From the NCBI RefSeq assembly GCF_025399795.1, contig NZ_JAODTZ010000017.1, positions 1 to 64,000 on the forward strand: a stretch of 64,000 bases of DNA, in the 5' to 3' direction. The DNA comes from Streptomyces rhizosphaerihabitans. Lineage in GTDB: Bacteria > Actinomycetota > Actinomycetes > Streptomycetales > Streptomycetaceae. The notes under the pieces are model-generated. The model ran no database searches and was not told the origin of the DNA. It saw nothing but the letters and a program-made list of their open reading frames with translations. The stretch's first letter is position 1. The number at the start of each line of letters is the position of its first letter. A program made the translations under genes and the position numbers. Of this stretch, positions 26,206 to 32,829 are shown one piece after another.

Positions 26206-26312
26206 GGCGCGCGTCGGCGCAGCGCGGGCGGAGCGGGCCGAAGGCAGGAGCGGCGCCCGCAGCGGAGCCGGGAGCGCGCCCGGCGGAGCGGAGCGCAGCC
26301 GGGGCTTGATGA
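26206..26312 (+). repeat. GCGGAGC-type short repeat cluster
   Basis: Within about 105 bases the motif GCGGAGC or close variants (GGCGGAGCGGG, GGAGCGGCG, GCGGAGCCGGGAGC, GGCGGAGCGGAGC) occurs at least six times. The spacing is irregular. Clusters of short repeats are expected for transfer (clt) or replication loci of actinobacterial plasmids, but no such assignment can be proven here. Confidence 0.45.
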
Positions 26313-26426
26313 GGTAGAGAAACCCGTAACTCCGGCCTGACAGAGGGCTGTTCGGGCGTCCACTGTCACTTTTACTGCCAGCGTCACGGTTCGGCGTGGG
26401 TACCGTCGTAGTGTCGAAGGGAACCC

Positions 26427-27644
26427 ATGATGGCTGAACTGACCACAGGGCAGCGCGTAGCACGAGCGCGGCGCCGACTCGGCTGGGATCAAACGCAGTT
26501 GGCGGCATCTGTCGACCGCTCCGTTAGCTGGGTATCCAAGATCGAAACCGGTCGCCTTCCGCTCGATCGCATGAGCGTTCTTGGCCAGATCGCCGAGGTG
26601 CTCGGGGTGGAGGTCATAGAGCTGACCGGACAGCCGTACCGCCATGAGACTGCGGAACTCGACTCTGGTCACGCCGCGATCCCCGGCCTTCGCCTCGCGC
26701 TCCAACAGGCGACCATGCCTGGCGGCGCGGCCCTGATCGCGATGACCGATGCCCCAACCCTTCCCGAACTCGCGTCACGGGTCGAGGCGGCCGAGAGGCT
26801 GAGGCAGGATGCAAAGTTCACGCCTCTGGGTGACGTCCTTCCCCAGATCCTTCGCGATCTGGTCGTCCTATGTGACGTAGCTGAAGGCGAAGACGTGCCG
26901 CGGGCCGAGTCCCTCATGCTTCGGGCAAGCCATATGGCGCGCGTTTCGTCCAACCTCCTCGGGCACCATGACCTCGGATGGAGTGCCGTTCAGCGGGAGC
27001 TAGTTGCAGCCGAGCGGGCAGAGTCGCCGATCCTCCGCGCTGCGGCTCGGTGGGATCTCTGCGGCGTCTGGCTCCACGAGGGGGAACTCGGTGCTGCGCG
27101 CGACATGGCGCACAAGGCTCTCGATGATCTCGAACCTCACATGGGGGCGGCCGATCAGACGTTGCGCGCACTGTGGGGTGCGATGCACTTGCGAGCGGCT
27201 GTCGCATGGTCCCGGCTCTGGGATCGCACTGAGGCGGAGTCGCACCTGACTGAGGCCCGCCAGGCGGCCGCCGGCGTATCGGCGAACGGAAACGCCTTCC
27301 AGACTCAGTTCAATGCCGTCAACGCAGAGATCCACTCGGTGGAGGTAAGCCTGGAACTGGGCCACCCTCGCGACGTGCTCTCACGTGCTGAGCTGGTCGA
27401 TATCGAGCACATCGCGTCGGGCGAGCGGCAGTCGCATTTTTGGGTCTGCACTGCTGTCGGCCAGATGATGAACGGCAAGTTGGGCCCGGCGGCTGACGCG
27501 ATCCTGCGGGCTGACGCGATTGCCCCTCAGCACGTGCGCAACAGGCCGATCGCCCGAAATCTCGTGGACGACCTGAGGTCGACGGACAAGCACGCACACA
27601 CGGCGGAGATCAGGCGTCTCGCCGCGAGTATGAAGCTGGGCTGA
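26427..27644 (+). CDS. XRE-family transcriptional regulator with large C-terminal domain
   Basis: A 405-residue protein. Residues about 8-65 form a Cro/C1-type HTH: GQRVARARRRLGWDQTQLAA, SVDRSVSWVSKIETGR and LGVEVIELTGQPY. The remaining 330 residues are helical, with TPR-like character (for example LRAAARWDLCGVWLHEGELG and AARDMAHKALDDLE), as in many Streptomyces regulators of element and secondary functions. The ATG at 26427 or the next codon starts the protein. Located upstream of the GntR regulator and the replication genes, it probably governs element maintenance or cargo expression; the target is unknown. Confidence 0.88.
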   Translation: MMAELTTGQRVARARRRLGWDQTQLAASVDRSVSWVSKIETGRLPLDRMSVLGQIAEVLGVEVIELTGQPYRHETAELDSGHAAIPGLRLALQQATMPGGAALIAMTDAPTLPELASRVEAAERLRQDAKFTPLGDVLPQILRDLVVLCDVAEGEDVPRAESLMLRASHMARVSSNLLGHHDLGWSAVQRELVAAERAESPILRAAARWDLCGVWLHEGELGAARDMAHKALDDLEPHMGAADQTLRALWGAMHLRAAVAWSRLWDRTEAESHLTEARQAAAGVSANGNAFQTQFNAVNAEIHSVEVSLELGHPRDVLSRAELVDIEHIASGERQSHFWVCTAVGQMMNGKLGPAADAILRADAIAPQHVRNRPIARNLVDDLRSTDKHAHTAEIRRLAASMKLG

Positions 27645-27670
27645 TCATCACTGACAGGGGGAAGACCACC

Positions 27671-27820
27671 GTGAGGGTCGCGGACAGGGCGCGGTTATTA
27701 GCAGAACTGCACGAAATCCGGAGAAAGCTCGCCGAAGCTGCCCAGCGAGTTGATCGGCTGTCTTCCTCGGTCAGGAACGCTCGCGAACCTGGCTCTCAAG
27801 GCGATCAAGCCGCGAGTTGA
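27671..27820 (+). CDS. Small coiled-coil-like ORF following the XRE regulator
   Basis: A 49-codon frame starts at GTG 27671, 26 bases after the regulator stop, with GGGGGAAG about 8 bases upstream. It reads MRVADRARLLAELHEIRRKL, AEAAQRVDRLSSSVRNAREP, GSQGDQAAS, i.e. an amphipathic heptad-like helix. Its end is antisense to the last 17 codons of the GntR gene. The helix resembles the C-terminal tail of that GntR protein in composition. It could be a real small protein or chance; the ribosome-binding site favours translation. Confidence 0.45.
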   Translation: MRVADRARLLAELHEIRRKLAEAAQRVDRLSSSVRNAREPGSQGDQAAS

Positions 27821-28130
27821 TCAGCTCCAGTGCGGCCTTGATCTCGCCAAGTTCATTCGCCATGGCGCCGTCCTCCTCTGCCGAGTCCGCGAGTCCCGGA
27901 TCGCTGGCGACGAAGGTCCCGCGCCCTTGCTGGCTCACGATGAGTTGTTCGCGTCGCAGGATGTCGAGGGCATGGCGAATGGTCATCGCCGCAACGCCGT
28001 AGCGCTCGGCCATCTTCGCGTTCCCGTCGAGCCGCTGACCGGCCTTGAGGGCTCCGGAGGCAATCCTCTTCCGGAGGTCGTCGGCCACCTGCTCATAGGC
28101 GCTGCGCGGATCGTCCTGGCTCACGGTCAC
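27771..28130 (-). CDS. Short GntR-family regulator
   Basis: A 119-residue protein. An N-terminal winged HTH (YEQVADDLRKRIASGALKAG, RYGVAAMTIRHALDILRREQ, LIVSQQGRGTFVA; about 10-76) is followed by a 30-residue coiled-coil-like tail (NELGEIKAALELINSRLDRL). It lacks the UTRA/FadR ligand domain of usual GntR proteins such as KorSA. It is divergent from the operon 28310-31770 that includes rep, xis and int, and two copies of GTTACCTA/TAGGTAAC in the intervening DNA are likely operators. Expected role: repressor of replication and excision genes. Confidence 0.88.
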   Translation of the reverse strand: MTVSQDDPRSAYEQVADDLRKRIASGALKAGQRLDGNAKMAERYGVAAMTIRHALDILRREQLIVSQQGRGTFVASDPGLADSAEEDGAMANELGEIKAALELINSRLDRLESQVRERS

Positions 28131-28138
28131 ATCCCCAG

Positions 28139-28210
28139 GTTACCTAAGTGACCTAAAGAAATCTGCCCCAGGGTCTTGCGCATCAACCTGTTCCAGCTAA
28201 TCTAGGTAAC
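28139..28210. promoter_or_regulatory. Candidate GntR operators in the divergent promoter region
   Basis: GTTACCTA at 28139-28146 and its inverse TAGGTAAC at 28203-28210 lie 56 bases apart between the divergent GntR gene and the 28310 operon. A second half-type site GTGACCTAAAG follows the first at 28148-28158. Their position near both gene starts fits autoregulation plus control of the rep operon; inference only. Confidence 0.5.
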
Positions 28211-28309
28211 ACAAGAGAAGTTAGATGAGTGGCCCACTCGGGCCGGGGGCGGCGCTCCTACCGCCAAGCAGATTCGCCGCCCCCTCGTCCCTCAAAGGGA
28301 GCTTCCATC

Positions 28310-28693
28310 ATGCCGTCGAAGTTCTTAGCCGCGCACGCACACTCCGTGCGACTGTCGCCTACCGCTCTGGCCTGTCTGCCGAACGTGGCGCTGATCCTCG
28401 CTTTGTACGCCTCGGAGTACGTCCACGAGCCTCGTCCGGATCTGGAGAAGGTCGCGGCATTCATGGTCGACGGCGCCAACCGGTCAGGCCTGCCGGAGCT
28501 GATGAACAACACCTGCCACCTGGTGGCCTTCTGGCAGATGTGCGACGACGAGGCCTCCACGGATGAAGCCTGGTCGGCCCACTACGCCCGGTTCGACAAC
28601 TACCGGATCATCCACTGCTCCCTGACCCAGGGGCAGATGTCGACGGTGCGCCGTCACCTGCGCGCCATGGCGGCTGAGGCGGTGGCGGCATGA
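28310..28693 (+). CDS. Hypothetical protein, first gene of the element's rep operon
   Basis: A 127-residue protein from the ATG at 28310, with AAAGGGAG upstream. It reads MPSKFLAAHAHSVRLSPTAL and CHLVAFWQMCDDEASTDEAW and is mostly helical, without membrane segments. No family is recognised. ATGA overlap with the next small gene and the tight chain 28310-28690-28917-30341-30556 mark it as the leading gene of the replication/integration operon, so a role in replication control or regulation is plausible. Confidence 0.72.
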   Translation: MPSKFLAAHAHSVRLSPTALACLPNVALILALYASEYVHEPRPDLEKVAAFMVDGANRSGLPELMNNTCHLVAFWQMCDDEASTDEAWSAHYARFDNYRIIHCSLTQGQMSTVRRHLRAMAAEAVAA

Positions 28694-28920
28694 GCATGCT
28701 CCCGTCCTGCTACGACCTGCTCGATGCCATCCCGCCCATCTGCCCCGGCTGCGAGGCGCACGCCCCGTACTGGCGTTGGGTCCGCGTCGACGGCCTGCGC
28801 GTCCTCACGCACGACGGTGACCTGATCTGCCCGAAGGACCGCACCTTCGGCTACACCCCCGTCCAGGACCCCGCTCCGGTTCCGCTGCCCACGGTCGAGC
28901 CGCTGGAGGTGGCCGCGTGA
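28690..28920 (+). CDS. Small CxxC-containing protein of the rep operon
   Basis: A 76-residue protein starting at the ATG at 28690 (ATGA overlap). It contains PPICPGCEAHAPYWRWVRVD and DGDLICPKDRTFGYTP, with a CxxC and a later CPKD cysteine that could hold a small metal site. The C-terminus is Pro-rich. Its stop overlaps the GTG of rep. Small zinc-ribbon-like proteins often precede rep in AICEs; function unknown. Confidence 0.72.
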   Translation: MSMLPSCYDLLDAIPPICPGCEAHAPYWRWVRVDGLRVLTHDGDLICPKDRTFGYTPVQDPAPVPLPTVEPLEVAA

Positions 28921-30341
28921 CGGTGTTCCCCGTCCCCCCGGAGGCCGTGGCCGGTGCTGCGGCCTCCATGGGCACCGACCCCCTGACCCTCGCCGATCTC
29001 CTGCGGGTCGCTGGCTCCCCGGACTTCGACCGCTGGCAGGAACAGATCCGCCGTACCGGCGGCTGCTCGCACCCGATCCGGCTCCAGGGCCAGACCGTGA
29101 CCCGTGACCGGGCGACCGGTGATGTCCTGTACTCCTACAGCACCGAGAACGAGCCGGGCGGCATGCTCCGGGTCGCGTGCGGCAACCGGCGGGCCTCGCG
29201 CTGCCCGTCGTGCGCCTGGACGTATGCCGGGGACGTCTATCACCTGATCCGTGCGGGGATCACCGGTGACTCCCGGATGGGCATATCCGGGGAGATCCGC
29301 CAGCATCCCGGCGTCTTCGCCACCCTGACCGCACCCTCGTTCGGGCCCGTGCACAACCGGCCCGCGTCCGGCCGCTGCCGCTGCGGCGCCCGGCACGCCG
29401 AGGACGACCCGGTACTCGGCACGGCCCTCGACCCGGAACGGTACGACTACGCCGGGGCGGTGCTGTGGAACAACCATGCCGGGGACCTGTGGCGCCGCTT
29501 CACCATCTACCTGCGTCGTGAGATCGCCGCTCGTGCGGGCCTGTCCCAGACCGCCATGCGGGAGGTGTGCCGGGTCTCCTTCGGCAAGGTTGCCGAGTTC
29601 CAGAAGCGCGGCGCCGTGCACTTCCACGCGGTCGTGCGCATGGACGGTCCGGACGGCCCCGACTCCCCGCCCCCGGCCTGGGCCACGGTCGCTCTCCTGG
29701 ATGACGCCATCCGTGCTGCCGCCGGTCGGGTCTCGGTTCCAGTGCCGTCCGCCGGCGCCTTCGCCGCCCGCGTCCTGCGCTGGGGCAGTCAGGTCGACGT
29801 CCAGGCCATCGGCGGTATCGAGGGCATCGAGCTGACCGACGGGGCGGTCGCCTCCTACGTCGCCAAGTACGCCACGAAAGCAGCCGAGACGACCGAGACC
29901 GTGGACCGCCGGATCGGGGAGCTCTCGGAACTCGACGGCCTGCCGCTGCCCGCGCACACCCGGCGGCTGATCGAGGCGTGCCGGGACCTGGACGGCGTGT
30001 ACCCGGATCGGCTGCTGTGGCGCTGGGCTCACATGCTCGGCTTCCGGGGCCACTTCATGACCAAGTCCCGCGCCTACTCCTCGACCCTGTCCGAGCGGCG
30101 CCAGGTTCGCGCCGACTTCCGCGCACGCCAGGAACGCCGCGAACGGGGCCTGCCCGAGGACCTCGACGACTCGGAGGGCTCCACGCTGGTGCTCGCCCAC
30201 TGGAGCTACGCCGGACAGGGCCACACCCCCGGCGAATCCTGGCTCGCCGCAACGATCGCAAAGGACATCCGGACGAACCGAGAGACCGCACGCGAAGCCC
30301 TGGCCGACATGCCGGATCACGAGACAGAGGGGGAGTGGTGA
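28917..30341 (+). CDS. RepSA-like rolling-circle replication initiator
   Basis: A 474-residue protein. Cysteine-rich segments (CGNRRASRCPSCAWTYAGD near 88-106 and GRCRCGARH near 152-160) are followed by the HUH metal motif H235/H237 (GAVHFHAVVRMDG) and the catalytic-tyrosine region ASYVAKYATK (Y314 or Y318). Then come WRWAHMLGFRGHFMTKSRAY and a basic C-terminus. This is the AICE/pSAM2 RepSA class that nicks a double-strand origin, often located in or near rep, to start rolling-circle replication. The GTG start overlaps the preceding stop. A broken relative lies at 17588-18573. Confidence 0.92.
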   Translation: MTVFPVPPEAVAGAAASMGTDPLTLADLLRVAGSPDFDRWQEQIRRTGGCSHPIRLQGQTVTRDRATGDVLYSYSTENEPGGMLRVACGNRRASRCPSCAWTYAGDVYHLIRAGITGDSRMGISGEIRQHPGVFATLTAPSFGPVHNRPASGRCRCGARHAEDDPVLGTALDPERYDYAGAVLWNNHAGDLWRRFTIYLRREIAARAGLSQTAMREVCRVSFGKVAEFQKRGAVHFHAVVRMDGPDGPDSPPPAWATVALLDDAIRAAAGRVSVPVPSAGAFAARVLRWGSQVDVQAIGGIEGIELTDGAVASYVAKYATKAAETTETVDRRIGELSELDGLPLPAHTRRLIEACRDLDGVYPDRLLWRWAHMLGFRGHFMTKSRAYSSTLSERRQVRADFRARQERRERGLPEDLDDSEGSTLVLAHWSYAGQGHTPGESWLAATIAKDIRTNRETAREALADMPDHETEGEW

Positions 30342-30556
30342 TGGCTGAGCGTCTGCTGACGGTAGCTCAGGTTGCCGAACGGCTTGGGACCTGGGACATG
30401 AGCGGCGAACGCTTCCCACGACGCCTGATCGAAGAGCGTCGGATCACGTTCGTCAAGGTTGGTCGGCACGTCCGCATCCCGGAGAGCGCCGTCGACGAGT
30501 ACATCGCCGCGAACACCGTGCGCCGCGTCGTCCGTCGACTGAGGGCGGTGGCCTGA
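30341..30556 (+). CDS. xis: Excisionase (MerR-like HTH, Xis)
   Basis: A 71-residue protein starting one base before the rep stop is complete. MAERLLTVAQVAERLGTWDM, ERFPRRLIEERRITFVKVGR and HVRIPESAVDEYIAANTV is the excisionase/DNA-binding domain pattern (LTVxEVAERL...RRLIxxRRIxxVKVGRxxRIPESAxxxYI). It is translated together with int and promotes excision by bending att DNA. Basic C-terminal tail RRVVRRLRAVA. Confidence 0.92.
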   Translation: MAERLLTVAQVAERLGTWDMSGERFPRRLIEERRITFVKVGRHVRIPESAVDEYIAANTVRRVVRRLRAVA

Positions 30557-31770
30557 TGCCCAACAACCGAGGCCGCCGCCGGCGCTTTGGTGCCGTCCGA
30601 CAGCTCAAGTCCGGCCGCTGGCAAGCCCGTTATCGCGACCCGGCAACGAGTCTCCTGCGGTCCGCGCCGCACACCTTCGAGACCAAGACGGATGCGGATC
30701 TGTGGCTCACCACCACGGAAGCGGAGATCATCAAGGGCACGTTCCGTGACCCGAGCGCCGGAAAGATCACCGTGGCTGAGTGGGGCAAGCGCTGGTTTGA
30801 CTCGGCTTCTCCGCACCTCAAGCGGCGGACCGTGACGCTGTACGCGGGGCTGATCCGACTGTGGATCAACCCTCGGGTGGGCGGCTACGAACTGTCGGCG
30901 GTGCGACCGATACACGTCAAGGAGTGGCTTGGCGGACTTCAGAAGGCGGGCCTGAGCGCCTCGCGTGCTCGCACCGCGTACCGGGTGCTGTCCCAGATCT
31001 TCGCGTCCGCTGTCGACAACGACCTGATCGCGGTCACACCCTGCCGGGGAATCAAGCTGCCGCGACTGCCTGAGACCGAGCCTCACATCCTGAGCGTGCG
31101 TGAGGTTGAGCGGCTGATCTCGCATCTCAACCCGCCGCATGACCTCTTGGTCAAGATCCTCGCGTACGCCGGACTGCGGATCGGCGAAGGGTTCGCGCTG
31201 CGACGGAAGGACGTGGACCTGGTCAACGGCCTGATCTGGGTGGATGAGGCGTTGGCGGAGGACGCCGGACAGTTGTTCTTCGACACCCCGAAGTCACACC
31301 AGAAGCGGCCGTTGTCCTTGCCCGCGTACCTCGTCCGGGAGCTCCGCGAGCATCTCGCGGCCCGCGTGGTTGATGATCCGGAAGCGCTGCTGTTCCTCGG
31401 TCGCACCGGGCGCCCTCTCCGGTACAACTCGTGGCGGCGGACGCACTTCGACAAGGCCGTCGAGCGGGCCGGACTCAAGGACGTCACTCCGCAGGACCTC
31501 CGAGCCACGCACGCCTCCCAGGTGGCCGACCGGCACGGCGTCATGGCTGCGGCCAAACGGCTCGGCCACGCCAACGCGAGCGTCACGACTCGGCACTACG
31601 CCCGGTCGCGGGATGGTCAGGATGCGGAGATTGCCAAGGAACTCAACGCCGATCACGAGAAGGCCAAGCGCGCGCGTGCCAAGAAGACGAAGCGGATCAA
31701 GGGCGACGTGGCACGGACGTTGCACGCGGAGAAGGGGACCGCTTCCGAGTCCGACGATCAGGGCGGATGA
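30556..31770 (+). CDS. int: Tyrosine site-specific integrase
   Basis: A 404-residue recombinase. N-terminal arm-binding region, SAM-like core-binding domain (about 70-160) and catalytic domain (about 175-350). Catalytic residues seen: R208 in AYAGLRIGEGFALRR, R316 in TPQDLRATHASQV, H338 in KRLGHANASVTTRHYARS and the nucleophile Y348. The usual histidine of the HxxR box is Q313 here. The C-terminus is Lys/Arg-rich. It overlaps xis by one base and ends 41 bases before the right attachment copy, the standard AICE arrangement. It catalyses insertion into and excision from tRNA-Tyr. Confidence 0.93.
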   Translation: MPNNRGRRRRFGAVRQLKSGRWQARYRDPATSLLRSAPHTFETKTDADLWLTTTEAEIIKGTFRDPSAGKITVAEWGKRWFDSASPHLKRRTVTLYAGLIRLWINPRVGGYELSAVRPIHVKEWLGGLQKAGLSASRARTAYRVLSQIFASAVDNDLIAVTPCRGIKLPRLPETEPHILSVREVERLISHLNPPHDLLVKILAYAGLRIGEGFALRRKDVDLVNGLIWVDEALAEDAGQLFFDTPKSHQKRPLSLPAYLVRELREHLAARVVDDPEALLFLGRTGRPLRYNSWRRTHFDKAVERAGLKDVTPQDLRATHASQVADRHGVMAAAKRLGHANASVTTRHYARSRDGQDAEIAKELNADHEKAKRARAKKTKRIKGDVARTLHAEKGTASESDDQGG

Positions 31771-31811
31771 CCTGCGCGGATGACTCGGCGTGCTTGATCG
31801 TCTGCCGGAGT

Positions 31812-31863
31812 CTGTAAATCTGCCGGCTTAGCCTTCCGTGGTTCGAATCCACGCGCCGCCACA
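31812..31863 (+). other. Right attachment site: displaced 3' half of tRNA-Tyr
   Basis: Starting with CTGTAAATCTGCCGG, identical to 23548-23562, the sequence continues as a tRNA-Tyr 3' half that differs from the left one at about seven positions. The T-stem differs by paired changes (CCAGG/CCTGG versus CGTGG/CCACG), so both versions fold. It ends GCGCCGCCACA. This is probably the host's original 3' half, displaced by integration. Confidence 0.88.
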
Positions 31864-31870
31864 TGAAGGT

Positions 31871-31912
31871 AGACCCCCTCCGATCTGCGGAAACGTAGAT
31901 CGGAGGGGGTCT
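31871..31912 (+). terminator. Strong hairpin after the right attachment site
   Basis: AGACCCCCTCCGATCT (31871-31886) and AGATCGGAGGGGGTCT (31897-31912) form a perfect 16-bp stem with a 10-base loop, followed by CTTCGTGTT. It is most likely the original tRNA-Tyr terminator, now serving int. Confidence 0.8.
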
Positions 31913-32008
31913 CTTCGTGTTCGAGCAAAAAAGCTCGCGCGTGGAGCGAAATGCGTGACTTGTCTCACGCGGCTCTTTATCGGAACCCGGGTCTGACTGA
32001 TCCAGAAC

Positions 32009-32266
32009 ACCTGTACCGGTACGACAAGCGGCAAGATCGCCAAGCTCGGTGCCCATGCCACGCTCAATCTCGAGGTCGCCGGTGCGCACGGAGTCCCCGC
32101 GAGCGGGGTGAGCGCCGTCGATCTCGACGCACCGGTCAAGGTCGGCACCAACGGCGAGATCGACCTGTGCAGCGCGGGCTCCACCTTTGTCGATGCCTGT
32201 GCCGATCTCCTCGGCGCTGCGATGTCTACCCATGGGGTGACCACCCGTGGGTTGGCCTGTGGGTGA
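32009..32266 (+). pseudogene. Fragment of a secreted/cell-surface protein gene
   Basis: In the plus frame the text reads CTGTTSGKIAKLGAHATLNL, EVAGAHGVPASGVSAVDLDA, PVKVGTNGEIDLCSAGSTFV, DACADLLG, then an unrelated end and a stop at 32264-32266. The pattern GAHxTLNLxVAGxHGVPASGVSAV resembles repeats found in Streptomyces extracellular proteins of the (T)RxLDTRxG type. No start codon or signal peptide precedes it; two separate pieces seem fused (after SAVDLD). It is a decayed remnant. Confidence 0.5.
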
Positions 32267-32586
32267 CGGTGCACCTGGAAGGAGTGAATCCGCGAGGCGC
32301 CCTCCGGCCCCAGCAGGACACCGAGCGACTCTTGACCGCGGCGGTGCTGATCGCCGCCGGTGACATTCCTCGTTTCCGTTCGGCGATCCGTCTCGCGCGG
32401 GCGGACTGGCGGGATCTGCTCATGGCCGGAGAACTGGGCTACGAGGACCGGCCGCACGTCCTGGATGAACTCGGTCGGGCCGTTCGTCCGTGCGCCGGCC
32501 AGGCGTCGGTCGTAGAGCCGTCGTCGACGGGGGACGGCCGCCGACGGGTGTGCCGGTGGGATCAGTGCGCCCACGGGGCACACTGA
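32263..32586 (+). CDS. Hypothetical small protein
   Basis: A 107-residue frame from GTG 32263 reads MTVHLEGVNPRGALRPQQDT, ERLLTAAVLIAAGDIPRFRS, AIRLARADWRDLLMAGELGY, EDRPHVLDELG and a Cys/His-containing end. The helical RFRxAIRLARADWRDLLxxxxLxxED pattern looks like a genuine conserved Streptomyces protein. The GTG overlaps the stop of the preceding remnant and lacks a strong ribosome-binding site, so the start is uncertain. The next gene begins 5 bases after its stop. Confidence 0.65.
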   Translation: MTVHLEGVNPRGALRPQQDTERLLTAAVLIAAGDIPRFRSAIRLARADWRDLLMAGELGYEDRPHVLDELGRAVRPCAGQASVVEPSSTGDGRRRVCRWDQCAHGAH

Positions 32587-32590
32587 TCCC

Positions 32591-32803
32591 ATGTCATCGC
32601 GTCGCAGAAACTGCCCGGAGTGCCGTCGGGAGATCGCCGTCGTCGCGGGCCGGTTCGCTCGGCACGATCCGCCCGGCGCGCGGGAGAGCGGGGAGCTGGT
32701 CTCGTGTCCCGGTTCGCGTCGGCAGGCACGCCTCGGAGCCGCCCAGCCCGCGCTGGACGGTTACGCCGTCCCGGAATTCCCCGGCCAGCTCCCGCTGTTC
32801 TGA
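32591..32803 (+). CDS. Small Cys-containing hypothetical protein
   Basis: A 70-residue protein from the ATG at 32591. It opens MSSRRRNCPECRREIAVVAG with a CxxC motif, continues RFARHDPPGARESGELVSCP with a third cysteine, and ends PEFPGQLPLF. It looks like a half zinc-ribbon protein common in Streptomyces. Translationally close to the preceding small gene; function unknown. Confidence 0.7.
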   Translation: MSSRRRNCPECRREIAVVAGRFARHDPPGARESGELVSCPGSRRQARLGAAQPALDGYAVPEFPGQLPLF

Positions 32804-32829
32804 ACCGGACGCCCGAAGGGGCGGCAGGC

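Larger units (their letters stand above)
25822..26426. other. Non-coding region with a 150-bp inverted repeat and GGAGC-rich repeats
   Basis: This 605-base region upstream of the XRE regulator has no supported gene. It contains the large inverted repeat at 25911-26060 and a purine/G-rich repeat array at about 26206-26312. The open frames crossing it are mirror images created by the palindrome. It is the best candidate for cis-acting plasmid functions such as a single-strand origin or transfer locus. Confidence 0.5.
23548..31826. mobile_element. Integrated AICE-type element in tRNA-Tyr (SLP1/pSAM2-like), about 8.3 kb
   Basis: The boundaries are the two copies of CTGTAAATCTGCCGG (23548-23562 and 31812-31826), which begin two versions of the tRNA-Tyr 3' half. 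The genes between include a rolling-circle Rep, Xis and tyrosine integrase in the order rep-xis-int next to the right end, as in pSAM2, plus GntR and XRE regulators. Cargo includes a CPCC cysteine-rich protein and several unknown proteins. I found no FtsK/TraB-like transfer gene and no Spd or Pra-like gene, so the element may be a mobilizable or decayed form. The right half (26.4-31.8 kb) looks intact; the left part (23.6-26.4 kb) is a patchwork. Confidence 0.85.

Noticed and set aside
25838..26508. Open frames on both strands around the big palindrome
   Set aside because: Both strands give the same SHPVCRRP-type peptide because of the inverted repeat; no start signals or family.
28851..30419. 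A 522-codon antisense frame over rep
   Set aside because: The plus-strand Rep has clear catalytic motifs; the antisense text has none.
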